64,000 nucleotides of DNA from Streptomyces thinghirensis (GCA_021502835.1 JAKFGP010000058.1:285419-349418), one strand, 5' to 3'. Positions 21,395 to 32,210 are shown, counted from the first letter of the stretch. Made by a program: numbers and translations. Notes: a model not told the origin generated them from the letters alone.

Positions 21395-22499
21395 ATGGGA
21401 ACACAAACGGCCGAAGGCGGAGCCGAGCCGCACAACCATCACGAACCGTCGGCCGTCGTACTGGCCATGCTGCGCGTGTTCCTCCGGACGGCGGCCCGGG
21501 CCCGCTCCCGGACGTCACGGCCCGCCCAAGACGACGACGTGCTCCTCGACGCCCCCGACGACCGCCTCGCCCCCGCCCTGGTCGCGGCGGCCCAGGGCGA
21601 GTACGCGCCCGCGCCGGCCTCCTCGCCGAAACCCGTGAGAACGCCGACTGGGAGCACCGCGACCGCTACGCGACCCGGCTGGCCGCCTTCGCCCGCTCAC
21701 GCGCCGAATGGCTCGAGAACTGGCGCGCCACCGCCCCGGACGACCCCGACGCCCTGCTGGTCGCGGCCCGCCTGGCGGTGGACCGTCACCGGGACCCGCC
21801 GGCCCGCGCCGAACTGCTGCGCCAGATCACCCCCCTGTCACCGCCGCCGCCGAGGCCGCCGGACGCGACCCGGTGCCGTGGCGGACCGCACTGGACGCGG
21901 CACGGGGCGCACGCGCCGGACACGCCGAGTTCGAGCGGCTGTGGGCGCAGGCGGTCCGCCGCCCCCCGCACCACTACGGCTGCCACGTCGCCGCCCTGGA
22001 GTACCTGGCTGCCGCCTCGCCCGCCGCCCACCGTGAGTGCCTGGACTTCGCCGAGACGGCGGCGCAGGACGCGCCCGAGGACGCGCTCGTACGGGCGCTG
22101 CCGGTACGAGCGGCCTTCACCTGTCTGACCACGGACGACGACGGCGACGCGGCCGGCGTGCACCGGGCCCGCCTCGACGCGGCGGCGGACCGCGCGATCG
22201 CCCTCTCGGCGGCCCACCCGGCGGCCGACCCGTGGCCGGCGGAGCTGCGGAACCTCTACGTACGTGCTGGTACGCCTGGAGCGGCACCAGGACGCGGCGG
22301 AACAACTGCGTCTGACCGGCCCGTACGTCACGTCCTTCCCCTGGGCCCGGGACACGGACGACCCCTCGGCCGCTTCCTCCAGGTGCGCGCGGACGTCCGC
22401 GCGGCGGTGGCCTCCGGGTCCGGACGACAGGTTCAGGTCATCCACGAAGTGGCACGGCGGTCGCGTCCGCCCCGGCGACCACAGAGCTTCTGCGTCTGA
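21395..22499 (+). CDS. Hypothetical protein with TPR-like helices
   Basis: Start MGTQTAEGGAEPHNHHEPSA. No enzyme motif. Alanine-rich helix pairs such as RDRYATRLAAFARSRAEWLE, PDALLVAARLAVDRHRDPP, RAGHAEFERLWAQAVRRPPH and HYGCHVAALEYLAAASPAAH resemble degenerate tetratricopeptide helices. Frameshifts near 21625, 21835, 22260 and 22365-22430. The TGA at 22497-22499 overlaps the presumed start of the next gene. Function unknown. Confidence 0.6.
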
Positions 22500-23234
22500 C
22501 CACCGTCCGGCTTCCCCTCTTCCCCCTGAACTCGGTTCTGTCCCGGGCTGGCGCTCCCGCTCAACATCTTCGAGGAGCGCTATCGCGCCATGATGCGCGA
22601 GTTGCTGAAGACCCCCGAGGACGAACCGGCGCCGGTTCGCCCGTCGTGGCGATCCGTGACGACTGCGAGGTCGCCCAGACCGAGCCCGGCCTGACCCGAC
22701 CCGACGACGACGCTGGAGCGCGGGCCGTGCGGCCGGGTTCGGCACCGACCCGGTCGAGGCGTTCCACAAGGTCGTGCATCGCGGACGCGGCGACGGTCCG
22801 CGAACGCGCCGACGGCACCTTCGAGGTGCTGGCGACCGGCACGAACCGGGTCCGGCTGCTCTCGGTGGACGCCTCAGGCCCCTTCCTGACGGCCGAGCTG
22901 GAGCCGCTGGCCGAGGAGCCCGGCGACGAGGCGGGGGCGCTGGCCGAGGGGTGCTGCGGTCCTTCCGGCAGTACCAGAAGCGGCTGGCGGGGGCACGCGA
23001 GCGGTCGCTGACGACCGGCGCCGAACTGCCGGACGAGCCGGGCGTGGTCTCCTACCTGGTGGCCGCCGCGATGATGCTGGACACACCGACCAAGCAGCGT
23101 CTGCTCCAGGCCCCGGACACGGCGTCCCGCCTCCGGACGAGCTGAAACTCCTTCGCGCCGAGACGGCCATCATCCGTACGCTGCCGTCCTCGCCCGCGTC
23201 GGACCTGACGCGCGGCCCGACGAGTCTCAACTGA
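22496..23234 (+). CDS. LON peptidase substrate-binding domain protein
   Basis: A stand-alone Lon N-terminal domain without ATPase or protease. Opening RLPLFPLNSVLFPGLALPLN and IFEERYRAMMRELLKTP are the family signature. CEVAQTEPGL and GCIADAATVRERADGTFEVL follow, then a helical end TGAELPDEPGVVSYLVAAAM. The initiation codon reads CTG (22496), probably a miscalled GTG. Frameshifts near 22545, 22635, 22730, 22955 and 23135. About 246 aa. Its biological role in Streptomyces is not known. Confidence 0.85.
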
Positions 23235-23247
23235 GGTACCGGCCCGC

Positions 23248-23749
23248 ATGGCGAAGAAGTCGAAGAAGCAGCAGCAGTCCGGTGGCACCCCGGCGACGGT
23301 GGCGCTCGCGGCGGCCGGCGCGACGTGCGCGGTCCACGCGTACGACCACGACCCCGCCCACCCGTCCTACGGCGAGGAGGCGGCCGAGGCGATGGGCGTC
23401 TCGCCGGAGCGGGTCTTCAAGACGCTGGTGGCGGACGTCGACGGCGCGCTGACGGTCGCCGTGGTCCCGGTGGCGGGCCAGCTGGACCTGAAGGCGCTGG
23501 CGGCCGCGGTCGGCGGCAAGCGGGCGGCGATGGCCGACCCGGCCCTGGCCGAGCGCACCACGGGCTATGTCCGGGGTGGGATCTCGCCCCTGGGCCAGCG
23601 CAAGAGGCTCCCGACGGTTCTGGACGCGTCCGCCTCGGGGCATGCCACGATCTGCGTCCCGGCGGCCGCCGCGGCCTGAGGTGGAACTCGCTCCCGAGGA
23701 CCCGGCCAAGCTCACGGACGCGGTCCTCGCCCCGATCGGCCGCGCGTAG
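23248..23749 (+). CDS. ybaK: YbaK/EbsC-type Cys-tRNA(Pro) deacylase
   Basis: Hydrolyses mischarged Cys-tRNA(Pro). MAKKSKKQQQSGGTPATVAL, then ATCAVHAYDHDPAHPSYGEE, AMGVSPERVFKTLVADVDGA (catalytic Lys in VFKTL), GQLDLKALAAAVGGKRAAMA and TTGYVRGGISPLGQRKRLPT (GGISPxGxK-type loop). One shift near 23680; the end reads VELAPEDPAKLTDAVLAPIG. About 166 aa. Starts 13 bases after the LON-domain gene, so probably in one transcript. Confidence 0.88.
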
Positions 23750-23789
23750 CCCTCGACGGGCGCCCGGTTCTCGGCTGATCAGACAGGAC

Positions 23790-23866
23790 ATGTCGAAGAG
23801 AACCCGCAAACGCAGGTGGCGCGTCAAGAAGCGCAAGGCCAACCACGGCCGCCGCCCCGCCTCAGC
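23790..23866 (+). CDS. Candidate ribosomal protein bL37 (very small)
   Basis: ATG at 23790 opens MSKRTRKRRWRVKKRKANHG and RRPAS. The about 24-residue, extremely basic pattern ending KANHG(K/R)RP is like actinobacterial bL37 (the mycobacterial small large-subunit protein), from memory. The frame does not stop soon after RRP, so an indel must hide the true stop; the end given is the end of similarity. It lies convergent to the DUF2567 gene. Confidence 0.5.
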
Positions 23867-23875
23867 CGGGGGAGG

Positions 23876-24580
23876 CTACGCCGACTTCTCCCCGTACGGC
23901 CCCGCCGGTAACGCTGAGGCGCGGGCCGGGGTCGGGCCCGGGTCCCGGGCCCGAACAGACCCGTCAGTCCCAGGTGAACCACCAGCGCAGCCACCGACCA
24001 CGCCAGCAAGGCTCCCCTGGCCCCCAGCTTCAGCGGCGCGGAGAACGTCACCCCCTTGCCGACGTCCTTCGCGTGGGGCGATCACGTCCTGCGCGGGCTC
24101 CCAGCCACACGCCGACCCGCCACGCCAGCAGCGACCCGAGCAGCCCGCCGACGCCCAGCGCCACCACCAGCGGCACACCGCCGCGCCGCCGCAGCAGGAA
24201 GACGACGACCGCGCTGAGTGCTCCGAACGCCAGCGCGAGCAGGGTGAACGTGCCGTCGACGGCGACCGCGTGCTCGCTCGGACTCTTGAGGTAGACGACC
24301 CACTCGTCGCCGACCAGATCCCCGACCAGCGGCACGCTCGGTGCCAGCTTCCACCACAGCACGCCCAGCAGCACGCCTGAGATCGCCACCGCCACCACGG
24401 TCACGGCGGCCGACGCACTTCCGTCAACATCCCGGGACCGTCCTGTTCGCCGTGGTGGTCGTAGCCGTGGCGGCCGGACGCGGCGCTCACCGCGTGCGCG
24501 CCGACGGGCGGAGGCACCGGCCCGCCCTGGTACGACGAGCGATCGTTCGGGGGCGGTGGCGGAGTCAGAGGTGCGGTCAC
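23876..24580 (-). CDS. DUF2567-type membrane protein
   Basis: GTG start at 24580 (VTAPLTPPPPPNDRSSYQGG) and a disordered Pro/Gly-rich N-terminus. Helices: AAVTVVAVAISGVLLGVLWW, FTLLALAFGALSAVVVFLL, VPLVVALGVGGLLGSLLAWR and GALLAWSVAALVVHLGLTGL. The extracellular-looking loop DLVGDEWVVYLKSP is conserved in the family. Frameshifts near 24405, 24090 and 23940. The TAG stop follows YGEKSA. Function unknown. Starts over the end of the ABC permease, so co-transcribed with it. Confidence 0.7.
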
Positions 24581-25532
24581 CCCGCCATCGTGCGAAACCC
24601 GCCTGTGCGGCGCGTCACCGACGGCGGCCCGGCGGTACGCCCAGGTGGCGACGGCCAGCGAGATCACCCCGACCACGGCGCACACCGCGAGGTCACCGAG
24701 GACGAAGGCCCAGTCGGGCCGGTCGCCGAACGTACGCGCGAAGGCCTCTACTCCGTACGTGGAGGGCAGCAGGTCCCGCGCCAGGCGCACCGCCTCCGGC
24801 ATCCGCTCGGCGGGCAGCACGCCCAGCAGCAGCGCCGCCGACATGCCCAGCTGGCCGAGCAGCGTGGCGAACTCCGGCCGGGGCGCGAGCAGGCCCAGCG
24901 CCGCGCCCAGCCCGGCGAGCGCGGCGCCGGCCAGCGGGATAACGGCCACCAGCACCCACAGATGCGTCATCGGCAGTCCGAACAGCAGGCACCCGACCAC
25001 CGCCGTCACCACGGTCCCCGGCACGGTGAAGGACGCGTACGCGCCCGCCGCGCCCAGCACCACCCGCGGCCGGCGGCACCGGCAGCGTCGCGTAGTGGTC
25101 GAGGCCGCCGCTCGCGCGCAGCTGGCCGAAGTACTGGGCGAGGAGGTTCAGCGCGACGAAGGCCACGACGAGCACCGCCGACCCGGCGACCACGGCCTGC
25201 GCCTCACCGCCGCCGTCCACGACCCCGCGCATCAGGATCGTGATGCCGATCGACTGGAAGGTGGCCACGAACAGCAGCGGGATGCGCGCGACCCGCGCCC
25301 GGGACAGCTGGGCCCGGTACACGGCCACCAGGGAGGGCCACAGCCGTGCCTTGGGGCCGAGCTCGGCCGCGCCGACGGGGCCCTGCTCCTCGACGGCCAG
25401 GGCACCGCCCGGCAGGACATCGGCGGGTACGACACTCACGTCGCGCTGCTCCCCTTCGGTCGGGTCGTTCGAAGCGGTCGTCCTGACGGGTACGGACGCG
25501 GCGGCCGGTGTGCTCACCGTTCGGGTGCTCAA
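24577..25532 (-). CDS. ABC transporter permease
   Basis: Six membrane segments of the ABC-2 exporter type. N-terminus LSTRTVSTPAAASVPVRTT, with TTG at 25532 or GTG at 25517 as the start. Then LLFVATFQSIGITILMRGVV, AVVAGSAVLVVAFVALNLLA, SGGLDHYATLPVPPAAVVLG, FTVPGTVVTAVVGCLLFGLP, WVLVAVIPLAGAALAGLGAA and AFVLGDLAVCAVVGVISLAV. Frameshifts near 25075 and 24600. The stop in the restored frame (TGA at 24577-24579) overlaps the DUF2567 start. Partner of the upstream ATPase; substrate unknown. Confidence 0.8.
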
Positions 25533-25536
25533 GCCC

Positions 25537-26549
25537 TCACCAGTCCCCTGTCGCGCGGCGCCGCCCAGCGCCGGGTACACGTCCTCCAGGCTGGGCGTGG
25601 CGAGGGTGAAGTCGTCCAGGGCGGCGAAGGCGGCGCCGCCGGTGACGGTGGCGACGACCGCGCGGGCCTCCTCGGGGGCGAGCCGCAGCGTCCAGCGGCG
25701 CCCCGACTCGGTGGCGCGGTCGCGCAGGGCGGCGACCTCCGGGACGTTGAGCGGTGCCGTCTCGCGCCACACCAGGTCGACGCGGACCTCTCCGGCGACC
25801 TTCTCCTTGAGCCCGGAGGGCGTGTCGCAGGCGATCACCCGCCCCCGGTCGAGGACGGCGACCCGGTCCAGCACGGTCTCGGCCTCGATGACGTTGTGGG
25901 TGACCAGCAGGACGGTGGTGCCGTGCTCGGCGCGCCGCCGGTCGACGGCCGCCCACACCGCGCGCCGGGGCCACCGGGTCCATGCCGGTGGTCGGCTCGT
26001 CCAGGACGAGCAGCGAGCGCTCCCCCACCAGCACGGCGGCGAAGCAGGCCAGCCGGCGCTGCCCGCCGGAGAGCTTCTTGATCGGGCGGGCGGCGAGCGG
26101 GGTCAGGCCCAGCTCGTCGAGGACGGCGTCCCGCTCGGCGCGCGCCTGCCGCACCTCCAGGCCGCGCAGCCGTGCGGTGGTCTCGGCGGCGAGCGACACG
26201 GTCAGCTCGTCCAGGGCACCGGACTCCTGCCCGAGGTAGGCGAGGATCCGCGCGGCCCGCTCCGGGTGGCGCACGATGTCGTGCCCGAGGATCTCCACGC
26301 TGCCGCGGTCGGGCCGCATCAGCCCGGTGAGCTGGCGTACGAGGGTGGACTTGCCGGCGCCGTTCGGCCCGAGCAGTCCGAAGATCTCACCGCGGCGGAT
26401 CTCCAGGGTCACGTCGTCGGTGGCCCGCACCTCGGGGTGGCGGGAACGCCGCGCCTGCCGCGTACCGCCGGATAGGTCTTGGTCAGTCCGCGCACCACGC
26501 ACACGGCATCGCCACCGGGTCGAAGTGCCTGTGCCGCGCGCGTACTCAC
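25537..26549 (-). CDS. ABC transporter ATP-binding protein
   Basis: Drives the adjacent ABC-2 permease. Walker A GLLGPNGAGKSTLVRQLTGL, Q-loop in LAYLGQESGALDEL, signature KKLSGGQRRLACFAA, Walker B LLVLDEPTTGMDP and switch His in VLLVTHNVIEAE. A GTG start at 26549 precedes CVVRGLTKTYPAV. Frameshifts near 26455-26480 and 25965. After the ATPase core a C-terminal domain of about 100 residues follows (FTLATPSLEDVYPALGG), as in drug or lipid exporters. Confidence 0.9.
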
Positions 26550-26647
26550 AAGGGACGAGACTACGGGGTCCGTCCCTCCGCCCCGCCCTCGGGTCCGCCC
26601 ATAAGTGTCGATTCAGCCGGGGAAAGCCAGAGGGAGGGCGGAGGCTC

Positions 26648-27879
26648 TCACTCCGCCGCCGGGGTGCGCTCCGTCGCCGTCCGCACATCGATCTCCCGCC
26701 AGAACCCGGCCCGGATGGCGTACCGGTCGTGCTCGTCGATCTGGTCGTCCTTGTGGGCCAGCAACCCGAAGCGGGCCGCGTAGCGCAGCAGCTCCCCGTC
26801 GACGCGGTGCGGGATGCGCGGGTACATCCCGGAGAGCTTCTGCAGGTGGCCGTGGTCGCCGAGGCGCTCCAGCCAGCGGCGGGCGAAGACCTGCCCGACC
26901 TCGTACGGGTCGCCGCCGACCGTGGTGATGTCCTCCTCGCGGTCGGCCCAGCGCTGCTCGGCCGTGGTCAGCTGGGCCAGCGTCGGCAGCGAGACGGCCT
27001 CGGGCGGCTCGGCGCCGGACCGGTCGACCCACCCTTTGTCGGAGGACCAGCGCAGGGTCGCGGTCGGGGGGTGCGGGCGGGGTGGGCGGCTCCGGGCGCG
27101 CGCAGGGCGGCGAGGTCCTTGGGGTGGGGACGCCCTTGGCGGGCGGTACGCGCTCCTCGGTGCCGTTGCAGGCGGCGGCGCCGGTCGCGGTGGGGTGCTC
27201 CGGCTCCTGGGCGGGCCGTTCGGTGGCCGCGGAGAGGGCGGACTCGGGCAGCGGTGCGGAGAGGATCGCGGCGATCTCGGGGCGGGGAGCACGGGGCGGC
27301 GGCGCGCAGATCCCGCCGATCTCCTTGGCGCGCACGGCCTTGGTGATCCACGCCCGGTCCAGGACGCGCCGCTCGTCGGCCTCGGCGACCAGGTCCTCGG
27401 ACTGGTTGTAGTCGCCGTCGGCGGCCTGCACGGCCCACAGGTGGACGGCGACGCCGTGCTCCTTGGCGGCCATCATGCCCGGCAGCAGGTCGCCGTCGCC
27501 GGTCACCAGGACGACGTCGGAGCAGGCGCGGTTGCGGGCCAGCTCGGTCAGTTCGGCGTGCATGGCGGCGTCCACGCCCTTCTGCGCCCAGCGGCCGTCA
27601 CTGCGCGTGAGGGCGCCGAGCCGGACGGTGACCCGGGGCATGACGCGCAGGCGCCGGTGTTCGGGCTGCGGGACGCGGTCGGGGGCGCCGTCGAACCAGG
27701 TAGATGCGCAGCAGGGGCTGCTGCGTGTCGGACTCGGCGCGATCGCGAAGCCCCTGGATGAGGGCGGCGTGATCGACGGTGATGCGCGAGCGTGAGGGCT
27801 CCCCGGCAAGAAGACTGGCGGCGGCCCCCAGCAGATACCCGGCGTCCACCAGGACGATGCAGCGGTCCACGCGATCCAC
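26648..27879 (-). CDS. NYN-domain (PIN-like) protein
   Basis: GTG start at 27879. The N-terminal NYN domain shows the conserved acidic residues: RCIVLVDAGYLLGAAASLL (first Asp), WFDGAPDRVPQPEH, KGVDAAMHAELTELARN and DVVLVTGDGDLLPGMMAAKE (Asp cluster), all expected for a Mg-dependent RNase fold. A Pro/Ala-rich linker follows, then a C-terminal helical domain (EDITTVGGDPYEVGQVFARR and LLRYAARFGLLAHKDDQIDE) found in OST-HTH/LOTUS-like actinobacterial relatives. Frameshifts near 27700, 27285 and 27085. Target unknown. Confidence 0.8.
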
Positions 27880-28109
27880 CCTCTTTCCGGGAGGTTTGCT
27901 TCGGGCTTCCTTCGAGTCTGCCCGACCACGCGGAGGTTAACGGCCGGAACTCGATCTTCGGCGTGGCGTTTCGGCACAAGCCGCCTGCCCCCGCACCCCG
28001 ACGAGCCGTGTCACGGACGGTAATTGCCCGATATGCGTTCTTTGTTGGCCTATGTGAATCTGGTTCCGGCCCTGGCCCCTGAGATCCCCCACAGGAGGTA
28101 GATCACGCC

Positions 28110-28274
28110 ATGGCCAAGAACAAGAACAACCGTGATCGTAAGCAGCCCCAGGCCGAGCGCGCCCAGCAGACCGCCGAGTCGGCCGTGATGGACCGCGAGG
28201 AGCAGCACGGCCCGCAGCTGACGCCCGGCGACGTCGCCTCCCGCAAGCGGCAGAAGCGCTTCGGCCACAACTGA
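28110..28274 (+). CDS. Small hydrophilic actinobacterial protein
   Basis: Intact 54-aa protein MAKNKNNRDRKQPQAERAQQ ... RQKRFGHN, no hydrophobic core, probably disordered. A perfect AGGAGG site precedes the ATG. The charge pattern and RKRQKRFGHN end are common to a family of unknown function in streptomycetes. It has its own promoter region upstream (27880-28109, divergent from the NYN gene, with some AT-richer stretches) and a strong terminator after it. Confidence 0.75.
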   Translation: MAKNKNNRDRKQPQAERAQQTAESAVMDREEQHGPQLTPGDVASRKRQKRFGHN

Positions 28275-28311
28275 CATCCGCGAACCGGGCCGCTACGGCC
28301 TCGCGGACACG

Positions 28312-28341
28312 AGGGGCGCACCCGGCACCGGGTGCGCCCCT
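28312..28341. terminator. Bidirectional hairpin terminator
   Basis: Perfect 14-bp arms AGGGGCGCACCCGG / CCGGGTGCGCCCCT with a 2-base CA loop, between the small hydrophilic gene and the convergent dnaE stop. Confidence 0.85.
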
Positions 28342-28374
28342 GTCTCGTTCCGCCCGTTCCGCCCGCTCGCCCGC

Positions 28375-30437
28375 TCAGCCCGCCAGACAGGACGGCCCGA
28401 GGAGCACCTTCAGGTCGCCGAACAGGGCCGGGTCGGGCTTCACCCGGTGCCGGTCCAGTCGCAGCACCGTCGTCTTCGTCGGCCCCTGGAGCTTGATCCG
28501 CACCTCGCTGTCGCCGCGGTGGTGCGTGAGGATCTCGCCGAGGCGGCTGACCATCGGCGGAGTGACCCTGGTGGCCGGGATGGTGAGGACCACGGGCGCG
28601 TTGGTGCCCGCGTTGGACAGGTCGGGGACCATCAGCTCCATCGCGACCAGCCGCGGCATCGTCCTCCCGCTTGTCCAGGCGCCCCTTGACGAACACCACG
28701 GCGTCCTCGACGAGTTGCGTGGACACCAGCTGGTACGTCGCCGGGAAGAACATGCACTCGATGGAACCCGCCAGGTCCTCGACGGTGGCGATGGCCCACG
28801 CGTTGCCCTGCTTGGTCATCTTGCGCTGGAGGCCCGAGATGATGCCGCCGATGGTGACGACCGCGCCGTCGCCGAAGTCACCGCCGGTGAGCTGGGAGAT
28901 GCCCGCGTCGGCCTTGTCGGACAGCACGTGCTCCAGGCCGAAGAGCGGGTGGTCGGAGACGTAGAGACCGAGCATCTCCCGCTCCTGGGCGAGCAGATAG
29001 GTCTTGTCCCACTCGTCCTCGCCGAAGACGAGACGTCGAGCTCGAGCCGGGCTCGTCGGTCGCCTCCTCGCCCATGCCGCCGAAGAGGTCGAACTGGCCC
29101 TCGGCCTCCTTGCGTCTGACCGCGACCACGTTGTCGATCATCGGCTCGTACTGCGCGGTGAGGCCCTTGCGGGTGTGCCCCATCTCGTCGAAGGCGCCGG
29201 CCTTGATCAGCGACTCCGTCGTCCGCTTGTTGCAGACGACCGCCTCCACCTTGTCCAGGTAGTCGGGGAAGGAGGCGTACTTCCCCGGCCTTGCGGCACC
29301 TGATGATCGACTCGACGACGTTGGTGCCGACGTTGCGGCACGGCGGAGAGGCCGAAGAGGATCACGTCGTCGCCCTGCGCGGCGAAGTTCGACATGGACT
29401 CGTTGACGTTGGGCGGCAGGACCTTGATGCCCATGCGCCGGCACTCGTTAGGTAGACGGCCGACTTGTCCTTGTCGTCCTTGACCGAGGTGAGCAGGGCG
29501 GCCATGTACTCGGCGGGGTGGTTCGCCTTGAGGTACGCCGTCCAGTACGACACCAGCCCGTACGCGGCCGAGTGCGCCTTGTTGAAGGCGTAGCCGGCGA
29601 AGGGACCAGCACGTCCCACAGGGCCTGGATGGCCTCGTCGCTGTAGCCCTTCTTGCGGGCGCCCTCCTGGAAGAGGACGAAGTTCTTCGCCAGTTCGTCG
29701 GGCTTCTTCTTGCCCATCACGCGGCGGAGGATGTCGGCCTCCGCCGAGCGAGTAGCCCGCGATGATCTGGGCGGCCTTCTGCACCTGCTCCTGGTAGACG
29801 ATCAGGCCGTGGGTGACCGCGAGGACCTCCTGGAGGGGTTCCTCCAGCTCCTTGTGGATCGGCGTGATCTCCTGGAGGCCGTTCTTGCGCAGCGCGTAGT
29901 TGGTGTGCGAGTCCATGCCCATGGGGCCGGGACGGTAGAGCGCGGAGACGGCGGAGATGTCTTCGAAGTTGTCGGGCTTCATCCAGCCGCAGCAGCGAGC
30001 GCATGGGTCCGCCGTCGAACTGGAAGACGCCGAGCGTGTCGCCGCGCTGGAGCAGGTCGAAGGTCGTGGGGTCGTCCAGCGGCAGCGACAGCAGGTCGAG
30101 GTCGATGCCCTCGTTGGACTTCACCATCTTGACGGCGTCGTCCATGATCGTGAGGTTGCGCAGGCCGAGGAAGTCCATCTTCAGCAGGCCGAGCGACTCG
30201 CACTGCGGGTAGTCCCACCGTGATGGTCACGCCGTCGGTGTGCCGCACCCAGATCGGGGCGTGGTCGACGATGGGCTCGCTGGACATGATGACGCCGGCC
30301 GCGTGCATGCCCATCTGCCGGACCAGGCCCTCGACGCCCTTGGCGGTGTCGATGACCTTTCTTCACGTCCGGCTCGTTCTCGTACATCGAGCGGATCTCG
30401 CCGGCTTCGCTGTACCGCGGGTGCGTGGGGTCCGTGA
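28375..30437 (-). CDS. dnaE: DNA polymerase III alpha subunit, N-terminus missing at artefact junction
   Basis: Replicative polymerase, C-terminal about 690 of roughly 1180 residues. The part present includes [120 protein letters not shown], a helix-hairpin-helix region and an OB-fold ([20 protein letters not shown]). The PHP domain and most of the palm with its catalytic Asp residues should lie upstream, but the sequence switches to control-strand DNA at 30438. Many frameshifts. Truncation is therefore an assembly effect, not biology. Confidence 0.95.
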
Positions 30438-30644
30438 GCCATCAGATTGTGTTTGTTAGTCGCTTTTTTTTTTTGGAATTTTTTTTTGGAATTTTTTTTT
30501 GCGCTAACAACCTCCTGCCGTTTTGCCCGTGCATATCGGTCACGAACAAATCTGATTACTAAACACAGTAGCCTGGATTTGTTCTATCAGTAATCGACCT
30601 TATTCCTAATTAAATAGAGCAAATCCCCTTATTGGGGGTAAGAC

Positions 30645-30968
30645 ATGAAGATGCCAGAAAAACATGACCTGTTGGCCGCCATTCTCGCGGCAAAGGAACA
30701 AGGCATCGGGGCAATCCTTGCGTTTGCAATGGCGTACCTTCGCGGCAGATATAATGGCGGTGCGTTTACAAAAACAGTAATCGACGCAACGATGTGCGCC
30801 ATTATCGCCTAGTTCATTCGTGACCTTCTCGACTTCGCCGGACTAAGTAGCAATCTCGCTTATATAACGAGCGTGTTTATCGGCTACATCGGTACTGACT
30901 CGATTGGTTCGCTTATCAAACGCTTCGCTGCTAAAAAAGCCGGAGTAGAAGATGGTAGAAATCAATAA
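30645..30968 (+). pseudogene. S: Lambda holin gene S with the Sam7 amber codon (in contaminant)
   Basis: S makes the inner-membrane hole that times lambda lysis. [20 protein letters not shown] is read from 30645 (S107 start; S105 start six bases later). Codon 56, normally Trp, is TAG at 30810-30812. This is the Sam7 allele carried by commercial lambda cI857 Sam7 DNA. After the amber codon the frame continues normally to GRNQ and stops at 30968, overlapping R. Confidence 0.95.
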
Positions 30969-31428
30969 TCAACGTAAGGCGTTCCTCGATATGCTGGCGT
31001 GGTCGGAGGGAACTGATAACGGACGTCAGAAAACCAGAAATCATGGTTATGACGTCATTGTAGGCGGAGAGCTATTTACTGATTACTCCGATCACCCTCG
31101 CAAACTTGTCACGCTAAACCCAAAACTCAAATCAACAGGCGCCGGACGCTACCAGCTTCTTTCCCGTTGGTGGGATGCCTACCGCAAGCAGCTTGGCCTG
31201 AAAGACTTCTCTCCGAAAAGTCAGGACGCTGTGGCATTGCAGCAGATTAAGGAGCGTGGCGCTTTACCTATGATTGATCGTGGTGATATCCGTCAGGCAA
31301 TCGACCGTTGCAGCAATATCTGGGCTTCACTGCCGGGCGCTGGTTATGGTCAGTTCGAGCATAAGGCTGACAGCCTGATTGCAAAATTCAAAGAAGCGGG
31401 CGGAACGGTCAGAGAGATTGATGTATGA
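30952..31428 (+). CDS. R: Lambda endolysin R (in contaminant)
   Basis: Intact 158-aa lambda lytic transglycosylase, [20 protein letters not shown] with catalytic Glu19 in the WSEGTDNG segment. Cleaves peptidoglycan after the holin opens. Included only to describe the control-strand block; not a gene of the sequenced organism. Confidence 0.97.
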   Translation: MVEINNQRKAFLDMLAWSEGTDNGRQKTRNHGYDVIVGGELFTDYSDHPRKLVTLNPKLKSTGAGRYQLLSRWWDAYRKQLGLKDFSPKSQDAVALQQIKERGALPMIDRGDIRQAIDRCSNIWASLPGAGYGQFEHKADSLIAKFKEAGGTVREIDV

Positions 31429-31885
31429 GCAGAGTCACCGCGATTATCTCCGCTCTGGTTATCTGCATCATCGTCTGCCTGTCATGGGCTGTTAATCATT
31501 ACCGTGATAACGCCATTACCTACAAAGCCCAGCGCGACAAAAATGCCAGAGAACTGAAGCTGGCGAACGCGGCAATTACTGACATGCAGATGCGTCAGCG
31601 TGATGTTGCTGCGCTCGATGCAAAATACACGAAGGAGTTAGCTGATGCTAAAGCTGAAAATGATGCTCTGCGTGATGATGTTGCCGCTGGTCGTCGTCGG
31701 TTGCACATCAAAGCAGTCTGTCAGTCAGTGCGTGAAGCCACCACCGCCTCCGGCGTGGATAATGCAGCCTCCCCCGACTGGCAGACACCGCTGAACGGGA
31801 TTATTTCACCCTCAGAGAGAGGCTGATCACTATGCAAAAACAACTGGAAGGAACCCAGAAGTATATTAATGAGCAGTGCAGATAG
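31425..31885 (+). pseudogene. Rz: Lambda spanin subunit Rz, frameshifted by a homopolymer error (in contaminant)
   Basis: [20 protein letters not shown] is the signal anchor of the lambda i-spanin. The lambda reading should continue [20 protein letters not shown], but here a C-run after GCAGCCT has one C fewer than expected, so the frame slips into Rz1 ([16 protein letters not shown], stop at 31826). The correct tail (TMQKQLEGTQKYINEQCR) is present in the other frame and ends at 31885. A deletion of one C in a run of six is a typical nanopore error. Confidence 0.93.
31645..31827 (+). pseudogene. Rz1: Lambda o-spanin lipoprotein Rz1, nested in Rz (in contaminant)
   Basis: [20 protein letters not shown] is a lipoprotein signal with lipobox Cys, followed by the Pro-rich [16 protein letters not shown]. 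It is embedded in Rz in another frame, as in lambda, and is hit by the same one-C deletion. Confidence 0.9.
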
Positions 31886-31916
31886 AGTTGCCCATATCGA
31901 TGGGCAACTCATGCAA

Positions 31917-32210
31917 TTATTGTGAGCAATACACACGCGCTTCCAGCGGAGTATAAATGCCTAAAGTAATAAAACCGAGCAATCCATTTACGAATGTTTG
32001 CTGGGTTTCTGTTTTAACAACATTTTCTGCGCCGCCACAAATTTTGGCTGCATCGACAGTTTTCTTCTGCCCAATTCCAGAAACGAAGAAATGATGGGTG
32101 ATGGTTTCCTTTGGTGCTACTGCTGCCGGTTTGTTTTGAACAGTAAACGTCTGTTGAGCACATCCTGTAATAAGCAGGGCCAGCGCAGTAGCGAGTAGCA
32201 TTTTTTTCAT
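31917..32210 (-). CDS. bor: Lambda Bor lipoprotein (in contaminant)
   Basis: Intact 97-aa protein MKKMLLATALALLITGCAQQ with a lipobox Cys, the lambda outer-surface lipoprotein linked to serum resistance in E. coli lysogens. Part of the control-strand block. Confidence 0.97.
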   Translation of the reverse strand: MKKMLLATALALLITGCAQQTFTVQNKPAAVAPKETITHHFFVSGIGQKKTVDAAKICGGAENVVKTETQQTFVNGLLGFITLGIYTPLEARVYCSQ

